Positions 1 through 8,520 of a DNA stretch of 64,000 nucleotides are shown here, piece after piece; position 1 is the stretch's first letter; every line of letters starts with the position of its first letter. The translations under genes were made by a program, and so were the position numbers. The notes under the pieces were generated by a model. It ran no database searches, was not told the origin of the DNA, and saw only the letters and a list, made by a program, of their open reading frames with translations. Source of the DNA: S5-A14a sp050908895 (GTDB lineage Bacteria; Bacillota; Clostridia; Peptostreptococcales; Anaerovoracaceae); assembly GCA_050908895.1 (NCBI GenBank), contig CP171222.1, positions 434,001 through 498,000 of the forward strand. Direction: 5' to 3'.

Positions 1-1400
1 CTAATTTGCTTTTTTGATTCTTTATGCTTGAAAATAATATCAAAGAATCTGTTTTCATCCATTTTGATATTTTCTTTGTTAATAATTGTACCATCAGGAA
101 TATTAACCTCTATGCCATACTTTTCTAAATCATTCATTTTTACAATAGCATCAGGAGTACTATCCCAGTATCTGATTGCAAGTTCGAATTCATTGAGTTT
201 TAATCCATCTCCCATGTGCAAAATAGCGCTCTTAGGCTGTTTTGTAAAAATTAAATCCTTTACTTTATTTGCCGTGTCTTGACCTGAACTAGCGTTTTCA
301 GCTCGTTTTAAGGCATCTTTAATGGCTGCCATTACACCTCTGTTGGAATATGTTGCTCCGGTGGCTACATCGATGTAGTCAGCCGGTTTTCTTTTTAACC
401 AATTAATAATGCTGTCATATATCTTAGGAACTTCATTTATATCTGCTTTGATTTTTGGTAAGAATTTATTTTCAAAGTTTTTATAGCTATCTTCAAAACT
501 TTTATCATCTCCAAATTTCACCAATCTGAAATCTGTAATTTTGTTATCTTTTACAGTTATTTCAACTTCCATTCTACGGTTAGGGTCAGTATCATAGAAA
601 CCACCGCCTATGCCCTTATACACACCGTCTTTATATTTCTTCTCGCCGGGCAGCGGTTTATCCGGGTTGGAAGGCTTATCCGGTACAACAGGCTGATCAG
701 GCTTAGAAGGTTGATCAGGAACTACAGGTTTGTCAGGTAGAGAAGGCTTATTTCCGCTATCCGGTTTAGTTGCATCAGGCTTTTTACTTCCTGTGTCCGC
801 CGGCGTAGAGGTATTTCCTGCAGGTTTATTCAAATCCGCAGTATCGATAACTCCCATAAAGGCACCGGCTTCAACCTTAGGCATGTTCTTAAAGAGCTTA
901 TCTCCTATGTTCAATGTCTGAGTAAAGTTGTATTTGTTAAGTTTATTGGAAGTATATGCTTTGGCTTCCATAAGTCCTGCTGCCGGTACTGAAGTTACCA
1001 ATCCTGCAACTAAAAGCATCGAAACCTTGGCATTTGTTGAAGAATTCATCTTCTTTCTGCTGATGAAGAAAATTGCAGCTCCGCCTGCTGCCACACAGAT
1101 TAACCAAATAGGTAATTTGCTTGAATCTCCCGTATTGGTCTTTCCGCTGTTTCCCTCGTATACCATGAGATATTTTGCGTTTTCCTTGGCGGAAATGTCA
1201 GGTAATCCTTTAGTTAAGTGAGAGATTTCTCCGCTGCTGACCTCATCCTTAGTAACGTACTGATATTCAACAGTTACTTTTTTATTCTGACCTTCTTTGC
1301 CCTCATCGGCAAAGCTTACACTAGTTGCCATAAAGCAAATAACCAGCGCAAGAGCTGATATCGCTATGGTTCTAGTGTTTAATAAATTTATTCTTTTCAT
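1..1400 (-). CDS. Secreted FMN-binding-domain protein, partial (C-terminus beyond window)
   Basis: Read on the minus strand from ATG at 1400, behind an AAAGGAG ribosome site; the frame stays open to base 1, so 466 residues are visible. Residues 1-31 are a signal peptide ending SFA. A short exported region follows, then NTGDSS at 89-94 with a hydrophobic stretch (96-114) and RKK, which resembles a sortase-type sorting signal. A second hydrophobic stretch lies at 126-143. A linker of repeated PDKP/PDQP units runs about 208-250. Residues 255-360 match the FMN_bind family: an early DGVYKGIGGG and TGATYS at 347-352, the usual site where FMN is joined to Thr/Ser. The family often works in extracytoplasmic electron transfer; the role here is inferred. 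A membrane signal in mid-protein is odd. No complete ORF on the plus strand is a better candidate. Confidence 0.82.
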   Translation of the reverse strand, partial: MKRINLLNTRTIAISALALVICFMATSVSFADEGKEGQNKKVTVEYQYVTKDEVSSGEISHLTKGLPDISAKENAKYLMVYEGNSGKTNTGDSSKLPIWLICVAAGGAAIFFISRKKMNSSTNAKVSMLLVAGLVTSVPAAGLMEAKAYTSNKLNKYNFTQTLNIGDKLFKNMPKVEAGAFMGVIDTADLNKPAGNTSTPADTGSKKPDATKPDSGNKPSLPDKPVVPDQPSKPDQPVVPDKPSNPDKPLPGEKKYKDGVYKGIGGGFYDTDPNRRMEVEITVKDNKITDFRLVKFGDDKSFEDSYKNFENKFLPKIKADINEVPKIYDSIINWLKRKPADYIDVATGATYSNRGVMAAIKDALKRAENASSGQDTANKVKDLIFTKQPKSAILHMGDGLKLNEFELAIRYWDSTPDAIVKMNDLEKYGIEVNIPDGTIINKENIKMDENRFFDIIFKHKESKKQI

Positions 1401-1484
1401 TAGAACTGCTCCTTTAGTTTTGTTTTATAATATCTTATTGTGCACAACATATCTTGTCTTAGTTAAAAGACATTAGATAACATA

Positions 1485-1514
1485 ACTGATAGTTAGGTAC
1501 AGCTAACAGTATAC
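1485..1514. promoter_or_regulatory. Inverted repeat, possible operator
   Basis: GTTAG (1492-1496) and CTAAC (1503-1507) form an inverted repeat with a 6-base spacer. Read outward, the arms resemble ACTGATAGTTAG and ACTGTTAGCTG. It lies about 90 bp upstream of the FMN-binding gene on its promoter side. The position suits an operator; the regulator is unknown. Confidence 0.3.
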
Positions 1515-1655
1515 GAAAGTTATTATAACTCAGTGATAATTTTGTGTCAATAAAAATTTTAAAATATTTTTTATAATCGGCGTAATATATGGGTTGGAAT
1601 ATGAAGTTAAACAATGATGCATAAATATCCTTTTAGAATGCCCTATTTTTTGAAT

Positions 1656-1672
1656 TTTACAAAAACTTTACA
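1656..1672 (+). promoter_or_regulatory. Candidate Pho box upstream of pstS
   Basis: TTTACA at 1656-1661 is repeated at 1667-1672, exactly one 11-bp step apart. PhoP/PhoB boxes in Firmicutes are direct repeats of TTAACA-like hexamers on an 11-bp period. Similar hexamers follow less regularly (GTAACA 1681-1686, TGTAACA near 1703). The location, about 85-100 bp upstream of pstS, fits phosphate control, though phoB itself is now broken. Confidence 0.45.
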
Positions 1673-1755
1673 ATTAGCCGGTAACAAACCTTACTTTGTA
1701 TGTGTAACATAAGTACCATAGATGAAATGTAAAAATTAAGAAAGGAAACGCAGCC

Positions 1756-2686
1756 ATGAAAAAAAATAAATTAATCTCAGTATTTTTGGCAGGAGCTTTT
1801 TTGTTAACAACAACACTTGGTCTAACTGCATGTGGAGAAAAAAACAGCGACAATAAAACCGGAGACGGAAATATAAGCGTTGTATCAAGGGAAGAAGGGT
1901 CCGGAACCAGAGGAGCATTTATAGAACTGGTGGGGATAGAAGAGAAAAACGATAAAGGGGAGAAAGTGGACAATACGGTTAATACAGCGGTTATAAGTAA
2001 TTCAACCGGTATTGCTTTGACTTCTGTTGAAAAGGATTCTATGAGTATCGGATATGTTTCTCTCGCTTCACTTAATGATACAGTTAAGGCACTAAAGATA
2101 GATGGAGTTGAGGCAAGTGCAGATAGGATTCAAGACGGAACTTATCCGATTTCAAGAAGTTTTAACTTGGTTACGTCTGAGAACGAATCGGATCTTGCAA
2201 AAGACTTTATTAACTACATTTTAAGTACGGAAGGGCAGAAAATAGTATCGGGAAACGGCTATATATCTCTCCCCGAAGCAGGCAAATATAATGCCTCAAA
2301 GGAAGCGGAAAAAGGTGGTAAAGTTTCAGTCGGCGGTTCAAGCTCAGTAACACCTCTTATGGAGAAATTGGCAGAGGCATACAAAAAGATTAATCCTAAT
2401 GTAGAAGTTACAGTACAACAATCAGATTCGACAACAGGTGTAACATCAACCATTGATAAGACAGTGGATATCGGCATGGCGTCAAGAGATTTAAAAAGAT
2501 TCTGAAACTTCACAAGGTGTTAAAGCAACAGTAATTGCTAAAGACGGAATTGCAGTCATAGTTAACAAGGACAATAAGATATACAATCTTACTAAAGCTC
2601 AGCTTAAAGATATTTTCACCGGGAAGATAACAAAGTGGTCTAAACTGACAAAATATCTTTCTATGAAGATTTCATATTCAAAATAG
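1756..2686 (+). pseudogene. pstS: Phosphate-binding lipoprotein PstS, frameshifted
   Basis: This would encode the exported phosphate-binding protein of the Pst ABC importer. The ATG follows AAAGGAAACG. A lipoprotein signal ends at LTAC (Cys about 26). The phosphate-binding segment SREEGSGTRGAF lies near the N-terminus and the usual N-terminal segment VGGSSSVTPLMEKL comes late, so the two halves are permuted relative to E. coli PstS. An extra A in the A-run at 2493-2497 diverts translation to a stop at 2505. Reading on in the +1 frame restores family sequence (DSETSQGVKATVIAKDG, FTGKITKW) to a stop at 2684-2686. The lesion could be real decay or a homopolymer error; the damaged neighbours favour decay. 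Confidence 0.82.
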
Positions 2687-2787
2687 CCCTCTGAATGGCT
2701 TTTTGTGAAAAATCAATGTATCATATAGTGATTAAAATAGGGAGCAATTTATAGAGAGGCTATATTATGTGATAAGTAGGTAACTGC

Positions 2788-3709
2788 ATGATAGAGAGAA
2801 AAAACAAAGAAGAAATATTAAAGCTACAACTTAATAAAGGAAGGAATAAATACAGCAGCAGGGATATGGGGGAAAGTATAGTAAGGACAGCTTTCCTTCT
2901 TTCTGCGCTAATGTCTATTGTAGGGGTTTTGTTGATATCCATATTTATTTTTTTCGGTGGATTTGCTGCTATTGGTGAAATTGGATTTACCAATTTTATA
3001 TTCGGACAAGTGTGGAGACCCTCAAATGGACTTTATGGAATTTTCCCGATGATCGTGGGGAGTGTCTATGTAACTTTGGGAGCTGCTATTATAGGAGGCC
3101 CTATAGGAGTGATGACGGCTGTTTATCTTGCCGAATATTGTCCTCGAAAAGTTAAGGGTGCCTTTACAAACTTGATAAACCTCATGGCAGGCATACCTTC
3201 GGTTTTATATGGGTTTTTCGGACTGGTAGTAATTGTACCTTTTATACGTGAAAATTTCCCGTCACAGGGGATGAGTCTTTTGGCGGCGGCTGTGTTGCTT
3301 GGAATAATGATTTTGCCGACTATAGTCTCCATATCAAGAGCGTCGATTGAAGCTGTTGATAGGGGATATTACGAAGGCAGCCTAGCTTTGGGTGCGACCA
3401 AGGAACGCAGCATATTCGCCGTTAAAATGAGAGCTGCCGGCAGCGGTATAATTTCTTCAATAAATTTTAGGGGTCGGTAGGGTTATAGGTGAAACTATGG
3501 CTGTGATAATGGTTGCGGGAAATCAGAGCATAATTCCCAAAGACATCTTTCAGGGAGTCAGAACCATGACGGGGAATATCGTAATAGAGATGGGATATGC
3601 GACAGATTTGCATCGCCAGGCACTTCTGGCAACAGCTGCTGTTTTGTTCATATTTATATTTATTATAAATCTCGGATTTTCAATATTTTTAAGGAGGAAA
3701 CATAATTGA
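2788..3709 (+). pseudogene. pstC: Phosphate ABC transporter permease PstC, frameshifted
   Basis: PstC is one of two membrane permeases of the phosphate importer. The first open part (2788-3480, 230 residues) has several membrane helices and the PstC sequence AGIPSVLYGFFGLVV. It runs out of frame at the A-run near 3462-3464: dropping one A gives SSIILGVGRVIGETMAVIM, the expected continuation. The second part (to 3709) contains GETMAVIMVAGNQ and a last helix ending LRRKHN. The two pieces together match one normal-length PstC. The stop overlaps the TTG start of pstA, as in intact pst operons. The defect is the same kind as in pstS, one extra A. Confidence 0.85.
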
Positions 3710-4260
3710 ATGTCTTAGACGTTAGTAAAGTAAGTGCTGCCAATTCCTGTATTTGTAAAAATAAACAAAACTCAAAAGCTAGAATAAGTGGCTTGGTTAT
3801 GAGAGGATTGGTTAAGGGTAGTGTACTGATTACACTGGGGATAATACTTTTAATTATCGTCTATATTTTGATTAAGGGGATTCCTAATCTGAGACTTAGC
3901 CTTTTTGAATGGGAATATAATTCTGAGAACGTTTCCATGATGCCGGCAATAGCGAACACTTTGATTCTTATATTTGTTACTCTTGTAATGGCTCTGCCTG
4001 TAGGTATCGGAGCAGCAATCTATTTAAACGAATATATATCGGAATCTCATGTAGCAGGGAAGATTATAAGATTGGCAACGGAAACCTTGGCGGGAATCCC
4101 CTCAATTGTTTACGGTTTGTTTGGTGAACTTTTCTTTGTAAAATACCTTCATCTGCACTTATCCATACTTTTAGGAGCACTTACTCTGGCCCTAATGATT
4201 TTACCGATGATAATAGGCACTACTCAGGAAGCACTGAAAATGGTTTTGGTGAGAGTGTAA
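3706..4260 (+). pseudogene. pstA: Phosphate ABC transporter permease PstA, 3' end deleted
   Basis: The TTG start at 3706 overlaps the pstC stop and sits 8 bases after AGGAGG. The product has a membrane helix near 30-55, the ANTLILIFVTLVMALPVGIGA segment and the PstA motif ETLAGIPSIVYGLFG. Homology ends at about residue 180 (EALKMV), after which three unrelated codons lead to a stop. PstA is normally about 280-300 residues, so the last third, including further membrane helices, is gone. Downstream sequence is phoB, not pstB, which places a deletion breakpoint near 4240-4262. Confidence 0.85.
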
Positions 4261-4829
4261 CCTTTTTTGAGGCTTTAAATTCGAAGCTTTCGGACTTGAT
4301 TCTTTTGGATCTTATGCTACCCGGAGAAGACGGTATCTCTATACTAAAGAATCTTAAAAAGAATCCTCGTACTGAGGCTATCCCGGTTATAATAACTACA
4401 GCACAAAATACCGAATTCGATAAGGTTCTCGGATTGGATACGGGAGCTGATGATTATATTGTAAAGCCTTTCGGCATGCTTGAGTTAATCTCAAGAATTA
4501 AGGCTGTTTTAAGGCGTAGTGCACCAAAGCAGCCGTCAGGTATAGAAAATGGTGATATTAAGATGTCGATTGAAAATCATCAAGTAAGCGTTGGGGGAGA
4601 CCCTGTGGAATTAACTTTAAAGGAATTCCAACTTCTTGAACTTTTTCTTAAACACCCCGGAAAGGTTTATACCAGAGATCAGATTACTGCCTTAGTTTGG
4701 GGAGATTATTTTCTAGGGGAGACAAGAACTGTAGATGTTCATATTGGAACCTTCAGGGCTAAATTGAAAGAAGCGGGAAATAGCATAAAAACTGTTCGGG
4801 GTGGGGGATATAAGATGGACATAATGTAA
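4242..4829 (+). pseudogene. phoB: Phosphate response regulator PhoB, 5' end deleted
   Basis: This is an OmpR/PhoB-class regulator lacking its beginning. The open frame enters from the pstA junction, and the first family-like residues are FFEALNSKLSDLILLDLMLPG, so the phosphorylated Asp and the later Lys (VKPFG) survive. The first 40-45 residues of the receiver domain, with its acidic pocket, are missing. The C-terminal winged helix is complete (LTLKEFQLLELF to TVRGGGYKM). No convincing start codon or ribosome site remains; a TTG at 4296 is available but poor. A single deletion explains the loss of the pstA 3' end, all of pstB and phoU, and the phoB 5' end. Confidence 0.8.
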
Positions 4830-4847
4830 TCGTATAGTGAGGATAAA

Positions 4848-5816
4848 ATGAAAAAAAGAATTTTTCTTTCCATAGTTGCTGTGGCACTTACTGTGCTCTT
4901 TATCGCCTTTGGAATAAGCTACTTTGTAATGGTTAATCGACTTGGAATAATCCAGGAAACCCAACTTTCCAAACAAGCCGATATATTGGCGACTCAATTA
5001 AATAATAATGGAGATTATCAATATCTTGAGGGTGTTGATTTAAGGGATACTAGAGTGACTTTGATAGGCGAAGACGGAGAGGTTTTATATGATAATAAAG
5101 AAGATATAAAAAATTTAAGAAATCATGCTACTCGTGAGGAGGTCAGAGAGGCAGCGGAAATGGGATATGGAAAAAGTACAAGATTATCTAAGACTATGAC
5201 GGAAAAGTATGTATATGCGGCAAAACGCCTTGATGATAATAAAATAATTAGAGTGTCTACATCGTATTCCACATTGTTAGGAATAGTAGAAGAGATGGCG
5301 GCTCCTATGATAATAATGGTTATTTTGGTCGTGTTTCTTGCATTGATTGTTGCATACAGACTTGCTCGTGACATATTAAAACCTATCAATAATGTTAATT
5401 TAGATAAGGCTTCTTCTATAAACAATTTGTTACAAGATCAAGGCTATGATGAATTGTCACCTATGTTTAGAAAGATAGATTCGCAGAAGAGGGATTTAGC
5501 ACAGAAAAACAGACAGTTGGACAGACGTGAGGCTGAGTTTGAGTCTATAACATCTAATATGAAGGACGGTCTGGTAATACTTGATGATAAAGAAACCGTT
5601 ATTGTGATTAATCCTGCTGCTCTTTCTGCATTGGGATTAACTTTAGAGAGACATTATACGGGGAAAAATTTTGTTGAACTTCTGAGAAACGAAGAAATTC
5701 TTTTAGCAATTAAGGAGACTGAGAAATGTGGATTTTCCCGTCGAGTAGTAAAGCTTTTAGATAAAACTTATCAGATTAACGTGAGCTTATCAAATGCTTC
5801 CGATGATGAAAAAAGA
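4848..5816 (+). pseudogene. phoR: Phosphate sensor kinase PhoR, N-terminal part, split by mobile element
   Basis: It follows phoB by 18 bp. Residues 5-28 form a membrane helix, about 30-150 an extracytoplasmic sensor region, about 150-172 a second helix, and about 230-310 a PAS-like domain (SITSNMKDGLVILDD). Host-like sequence ends at NASDDEKR; from 5817 the codons belong to the inserted element and translation stops at 5867. Joining 5816 to 12447 gives an uninterrupted frame (DDEKR followed by IILFFFDITD) and a 567-residue protein, normal for PhoR. The truncated product lacks the catalytic domains. Confidence 0.85.
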
Positions 5817-5820
5817 CGCG

Positions 5821-5856
5821 GAAGGGAGACACTTCGTAAGGAAGTTGTCTCCCTTC
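5821..5856. repeat. Left terminal stem-loop of the mobile element
   Basis: GAAGGGAGAC (5821-5830) pairs perfectly with GTCTCCCTTC (5847-5856), and inside it ACTTC pairs with GAAGT around a GTAAG loop, leaving one bulged T. It begins four bases from the element border. On the minus strand its core reads CTTCCTTACGAAG, almost the same as the right-end stem-loop. It could act as a terminator or as part of the element end. Confidence 0.7.
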
Positions 5857-5923
5857 GGCTTTTGTAGTCAGCCAGAATGATTGAATTGTAAGGATAATTC
5901 AATTCATAACGGAGGATTACACA

Positions 5924-6223
5924 ATGGCAAATTTTATTGAAGAATTTTTCTACGGAAATCTTGATCCACAGGCACGTAGTACAAAGCAAAACAAGGCTGT
6001 TCAGAAGCAGATGGAAATTCTGATGAACAAGGAGGAAAAACTGACGGCGGCATTGGATGAAGAAAACAAGAAGTTATTTCTTGATTTTGCAAACGCTTGG
6101 AGTGTTGTAAACGGCGAATCAACATTAGACAGTTTCATAATGGGTTTTCGGCTGGGTGCGAAATTTACATATGACACCTTTATCGGAACGGATGCTCCGT
6201 TCGAGGATTTCTTGAAGGAGTGA
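5924..6223 (+). CDS. DUF6809-like mobile-element protein
   Basis: The 99-residue acidic, helical protein starts at an ATG nine bases after CGGAGG. Its opening (FIEEFFYGNLDPQAR) resembles small proteins, which I recall as DUF6809, that are common in Clostridia integrative elements. Function is unknown. No membrane segment or catalytic motif is visible. It is the first gene of a three-gene plus-strand set with the next two ORFs, and its stop overlaps the ribosome-site region of the next gene. Confidence 0.7.
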   Translation: MANFIEEFFYGNLDPQARSTKQNKAVQKQMEILMNKEEKLTAALDEENKKLFLDFANAWSVVNGESTLDSFIMGFRLGAKFTYDTFIGTDAPFEDFLKE

Positions 6224-6228
6224 TGATA

Positions 6229-6408
6229 ATGAAAAAGTATTACATAGTATTTGACGAATACGAAAGAGGAATTATCATCAATGCTCTTAATGACAAACGG
6301 AATGCTCTCATAAGAGAAGGGCGATATACCGATGCAGTTGACGAAGTCCTGCTGAAGGTCATTAACGCAAAGAAAAAGAGATTTAAGATTAGATATGCGG
6401 AGGATTAA
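6229..6408 (+). CDS. Small conserved mobile-element protein
   Basis: The 59-residue basic protein reads MKKYYIVFDEYERG and contains EGRYTDAVDEVLLKVI, a segment I recognise from small unnamed proteins of Clostridia elements. The ATG at 6229 is preferred over GTG 6220 and ATG 6223 because AAGGAG ends at 6220, eight bases before it. No function is known. It sits between the DUF6809-like gene and tnpV with almost no spacing. Confidence 0.65.
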   Translation: MKKYYIVFDEYERGIIINALNDKRNALIREGRYTDAVDEVLLKVINAKKKRFKIRYAED

Positions 6409-6412
6409 AATT

Positions 6413-6787
6413 ATGAAAAAGACTATATTTGAGCAAATGGGTGGTACATATACAAAGGTTGGAGATTATTATTTACCTAATCTTTTGCCTGCTGAACAAG
6501 AAGAACAACCTATTGGTGTATGGGGACAACGACACCTACGGTACATCAAGCAACACCACAAGGTGCGATACACTAATCTGCTGACAAGTGACAAACTGAA
6601 CATCTATCTCGCTAACATTGATAAACAGGTTGAGGATATGCTTTTTCGGCTTGTAAAACAAATGGCAGAGCATGAGGGTGTTACCGAAAAACTCAAGGCG
6701 GATAGCAAAATGGAATGGGTTTCTCGGATGAATAACATCCGCAGCAGAGCCACAGAAATCGTAAATAACGATATAATCTATAACTAA
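6413..6787 (+). CDS. tnpV: TnpV-family transposon protein
   Basis: The 124-residue product opens with KTIFEQMGGTY and has the family segment IGVWGQRHLRYIKQHH, both characteristic of TnpV, an accessory protein first named in Tn4451. Its biochemical role is not established. The ATG at 6413 lies ten bases after GGAGG, better placed than the in-frame ATG at 6395. It is the last gene of the left module and is followed directly by a strong two-way terminator. Its presence is the main marker of this element family. Confidence 0.85.
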   Translation: MKKTIFEQMGGTYTKVGDYYLPNLLPAEQEEQPIGVWGQRHLRYIKQHHKVRYTNLLTSDKLNIYLANIDKQVEDMLFRLVKQMAEHEGVTEKLKADSKMEWVSRMNNIRSRATEIVNNDIIYN

Positions 6788-6792
6788 CCGAG

Positions 6793-6834
6793 AACGGCGG
6801 CAGGGAGATTAACACCTCTCTGCCGCCGTTACTT
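6793..6834. terminator. Bidirectional terminator between tnpV and cargo operon
   Basis: AACGGCGGCAGGGAG (6793-6807) and CTCTCTGCCGCCGTT (6816-6830) form a GC-rich 15-bp stem with one mismatch and an 8-base loop, followed by ACTTT. It lies between convergent genes, tnpV on plus and the small acidic gene on minus. Confidence 0.8.
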
Positions 6835-7010
6835 TAATCATCTTCATCGTTAAACCAACCGGATATAATATGTAATTCACCTGAATCCATATCCATTGCC
6901 ATATTATCTCCCATTCTCATCAATAAATCTCCGTCAGAATCTATTGCCATATTGTCAGAGATAGAATGAGCAAAATCGCCGTCCTCGAAATCAAAAAAAT
7001 GTTTACCCAT
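6834..7010 (-). CDS. Small acidic protein of the cargo operon
   Basis: Fifty-eight residues, starting at ATG 7010 with GAGGTG eight bases upstream and stopping at 6834. It is strongly acidic with internal repetition: SISDNMAIDSDGD is echoed by MGDNMAMDMDSGE, so it may be a short repeat protein. It follows the zinc-ribbon gene by 20 bp and is last of three minus-strand genes. I recognise similar small proteins from Clostridia mobile elements, with no known function. Confidence 0.65.
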   Translation of the reverse strand: MGKHFFDFEDGDFAHSISDNMAIDSDGDLLMRMGDNMAMDMDSGELHIISGWFNDEDD

Positions 7011-7030
7011 ATAGCACCTCGCTTGAAAAT

Positions 7031-7711
7031 TTAATAATCGTATTTGTTTATTTTTAAAACTCTGAAGGTTGCATTTTTGAATTGATTTAGTTCTTCTTGA
7101 TCTACGTATTTAAAAGCTTTCAAATATATCTCTTGCCCAGCACCTAATCTATCAGCGTAAATCCTATCTGTTTTAATTCTTGCACCGTTTGCATCTACCG
7201 CTTCAATTGTTATGTAATAAGTGCATTGTTTTTCAGCTTTGTTTTTCACTGTAATATCAAGTGATGTCTCGGAGAAGTAGCCATTATTAGTCACTTTGAA
7301 TTCCCCAAAAGAAATATCAACATATTTTTCTAAAATTTCATCTGTTGTTTCTTCTCTAAATACATCACCAATAGCAGGTATATTAGATTCAATATCATCT
7401 GATATGTTACTAAAAAGTGAAGCAGCAAAAACGACATACAGAATTACAAGAATAATAGATAAAACGATTTTAGTTATAAAGCCAATTAAGGCGCCTTTAC
7501 CTACCGACTTGGCTCGTTTAGGTTTCTTTCCTTCATATATGAGAAAGAGTATTAAACCAACAATTGGGATAAAAAATCCCAAGATAGCAAACCCAAAACT
7601 TGAACTATCTTCAGAAATAATTGCATTGGACTTATTATCAGTCCGTGCCCCGCAGTTATTACAATATGATGAAGTATCATCTACAGTTCTACCACAATTT
7701 TTACAATACAT
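7031..7711 (-). CDS. Zinc-ribbon membrane protein of the cargo operon
   Basis: The 226-residue protein starts at ATG 7711 after GGAGGATGAGTT. Residues 1-26 form a zinc ribbon with two CxxC pairs (YCKNCGR, YCNNCGAR). Two membrane helices follow, about 45-60 and 75-100, with a basic KKPKRAKS stretch between them. The C-terminal 100 residues look like an extracytoplasmic beta domain (FxLYD-like: ITVKNKAEKQCTYYITIEAV). Such proteins are common in Firmicutes and mostly uncharacterised. It lies between a nucleotidyltransferase-like gene and a small acidic gene in one operon; a link between these is inferred from position only. Confidence 0.75.
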   Translation of the reverse strand: MYCKNCGRTVDDTSSYCNNCGARTDNKSNAIISEDSSSFGFAILGFFIPIVGLILFLIYEGKKPKRAKSVGKGALIGFITKIVLSIILVILYVVFAASLFSNISDDIESNIPAIGDVFREETTDEILEKYVDISFGEFKVTNNGYFSETSLDITVKNKAEKQCTYYITIEAVDANGARIKTDRIYADRLGAGQEIYLKAFKYVDQEELNQFKNATFRVLKINKYDY

Positions 7712-7733
7712 AATAACTCATCCTCCGCTTTTT

Positions 7734-8393
7734 TTACCGATAATATCCATTTTGCTGACAGACTTGATGAATTGTTTCAGCAAAAATTGATCTGGACTTT
7801 TTATTATCATCGGTGTTTGTATTCTTTTTATCTATGTAATTATCTCTGACTTGATGCCACAGTTTATGCTTTTTAATCCACTCTATTTTGATAGGTAGAT
7901 CATAATACCCTTTGGGCTGATATTCCCACGAATAACTGTGTTGTTCTTTGTTATAGCGAATATATTGTTGCTGTCCATCGCCACATTCATATATAATGCA
8001 AAAGTCACAACTATGCAAGATACAAGAGTTGGCTCTATCCTTTACTTTAATGGTAAGAACACGGGTGGAATCTTCGGTGTAATCATATCCGAAAATCGAG
8101 CATCCATAAGGATTAGTGACCTTATCGAGACCTTTGTGAAGAATGTTTCGTATTTCTTTGGCAGAATAATCTTCGTCGGGGTCATTTACTTCAATATTCA
8201 CATCAAAGTCAAAACCAGTGTTAGAGTTTCGGTCACGGGTTATCATCTTTCGTTTGCTACTGCCCACAAAATGATATTGAAAAGTAAAATCATCTCTGAC
8301 TTCATTTTGTAATCTGTGGAGAATTTCAAAAAGTTCATCTCTAATCGGTTTCCATTCTTCTTTTGGAACATACTCGAAATCGTGCATAATCAT
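7734..8393 (-). CDS. Nucleotidyltransferase-like protein
   Basis: The 219-residue protein has the layout of a nucleotidyltransferase fold: VGSSKRK at about 43-49, then FDFDVNIEV (D-x-D) about 20 residues later, and a third acidic position in CDFCIIYE near 130. These are the three metal-binding acids expected of an active enzyme. I recognise close relatives in Clostridia mobile elements, without an assigned function. Nucleotidyltransferases of this size range from antitoxin-type enzymes to cyclic-nucleotide synthases; I cannot tell which. Start ATG 8393 or ATG 8387 (both after AAAGGAGG). It heads a three-gene minus-strand operon with a near-consensus promoter. Confidence 0.7.
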   Translation of the reverse strand: MIMHDFEYVPKEEWKPIRDELFEILHRLQNEVRDDFTFQYHFVGSSKRKMITRDRNSNTGFDFDVNIEVNDPDEDYSAKEIRNILHKGLDKVTNPYGCSIFGYDYTEDSTRVLTIKVKDRANSCILHSCDFCIIYECGDGQQQYIRYNKEQHSYSWEYQPKGYYDLPIKIEWIKKHKLWHQVRDNYIDKKNTNTDDNKKSRSIFAETIHQVCQQNGYYR

Positions 8394-8450
8394 AATACCT
8401 CCTTTTATCCCAAGCCGCCCAAATAGATTTTACTGAATCTAAATCGTATT

Positions 8451-8479
8451 AGTATATACTCATTATACGTAAATGTCAA
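8451..8479 (-). promoter_or_regulatory. Promoter of the nucleotidyltransferase operon
   Basis: On the minus strand, TTGACA (8479-8474) is separated by 17 bases from TATACT (8456-8451). This is a near-consensus housekeeping promoter, 58 bp upstream of the start codon. Confidence 0.8.
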
Positions 8480-8499
8480 CGATTTTTCAACAAATTTCG

Positions 8500-8520
8500 A
8501 TGTTTTTTTCAAAAAAACAT
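8500..8520. repeat. 21-bp perfect palindrome at the IS30 insertion point
   Basis: ATGTTTTTTT and AAAAAAACAT flank a single C. The right arm is the beginning of the 14-bp sequence duplicated by the IS30-family element. Before insertion it lay between two divergent promoters. Confidence 0.75.

Larger units (their letters stand above)
1401..1755. other. Divergent intergenic region between FMN-binding gene and pstS
   Basis: This 355-bp gap holds the divergent promoters of the FMN-binding gene and pstS. I see an imperfect inverted repeat near 1485-1514 and 11-bp-spaced TTTACA repeats at 1656-1672, both listed separately. No coding sequence or RNA gene is apparent. Confidence 0.6.

Noticed and set aside
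28..1221. Plus-strand ORFs of 63-97 codons at 28-282, 730-921 and 928-1221
   Set aside because: They lie opposite the long open minus-strand frame of the FMN-binding protein, which has a signal peptide, family motifs and a ribosome site.
2486..2500. Programmed -1 frameshifting at TTTAAAA in pstS
   Set aside because: The heptamer is in phase, but a -1 shift does not reach the frame that restores PstS; a +1 shift is needed, so an inserted A is the simpler explanation.
7734..8393. Calling the nucleotidyltransferase-like gene a CBASS cyclase
   Set aside because: The motifs fit many nucleotidyltransferase families, and no recognised CBASS effector or accessory gene is next to it. Kept as a hypothesis only.
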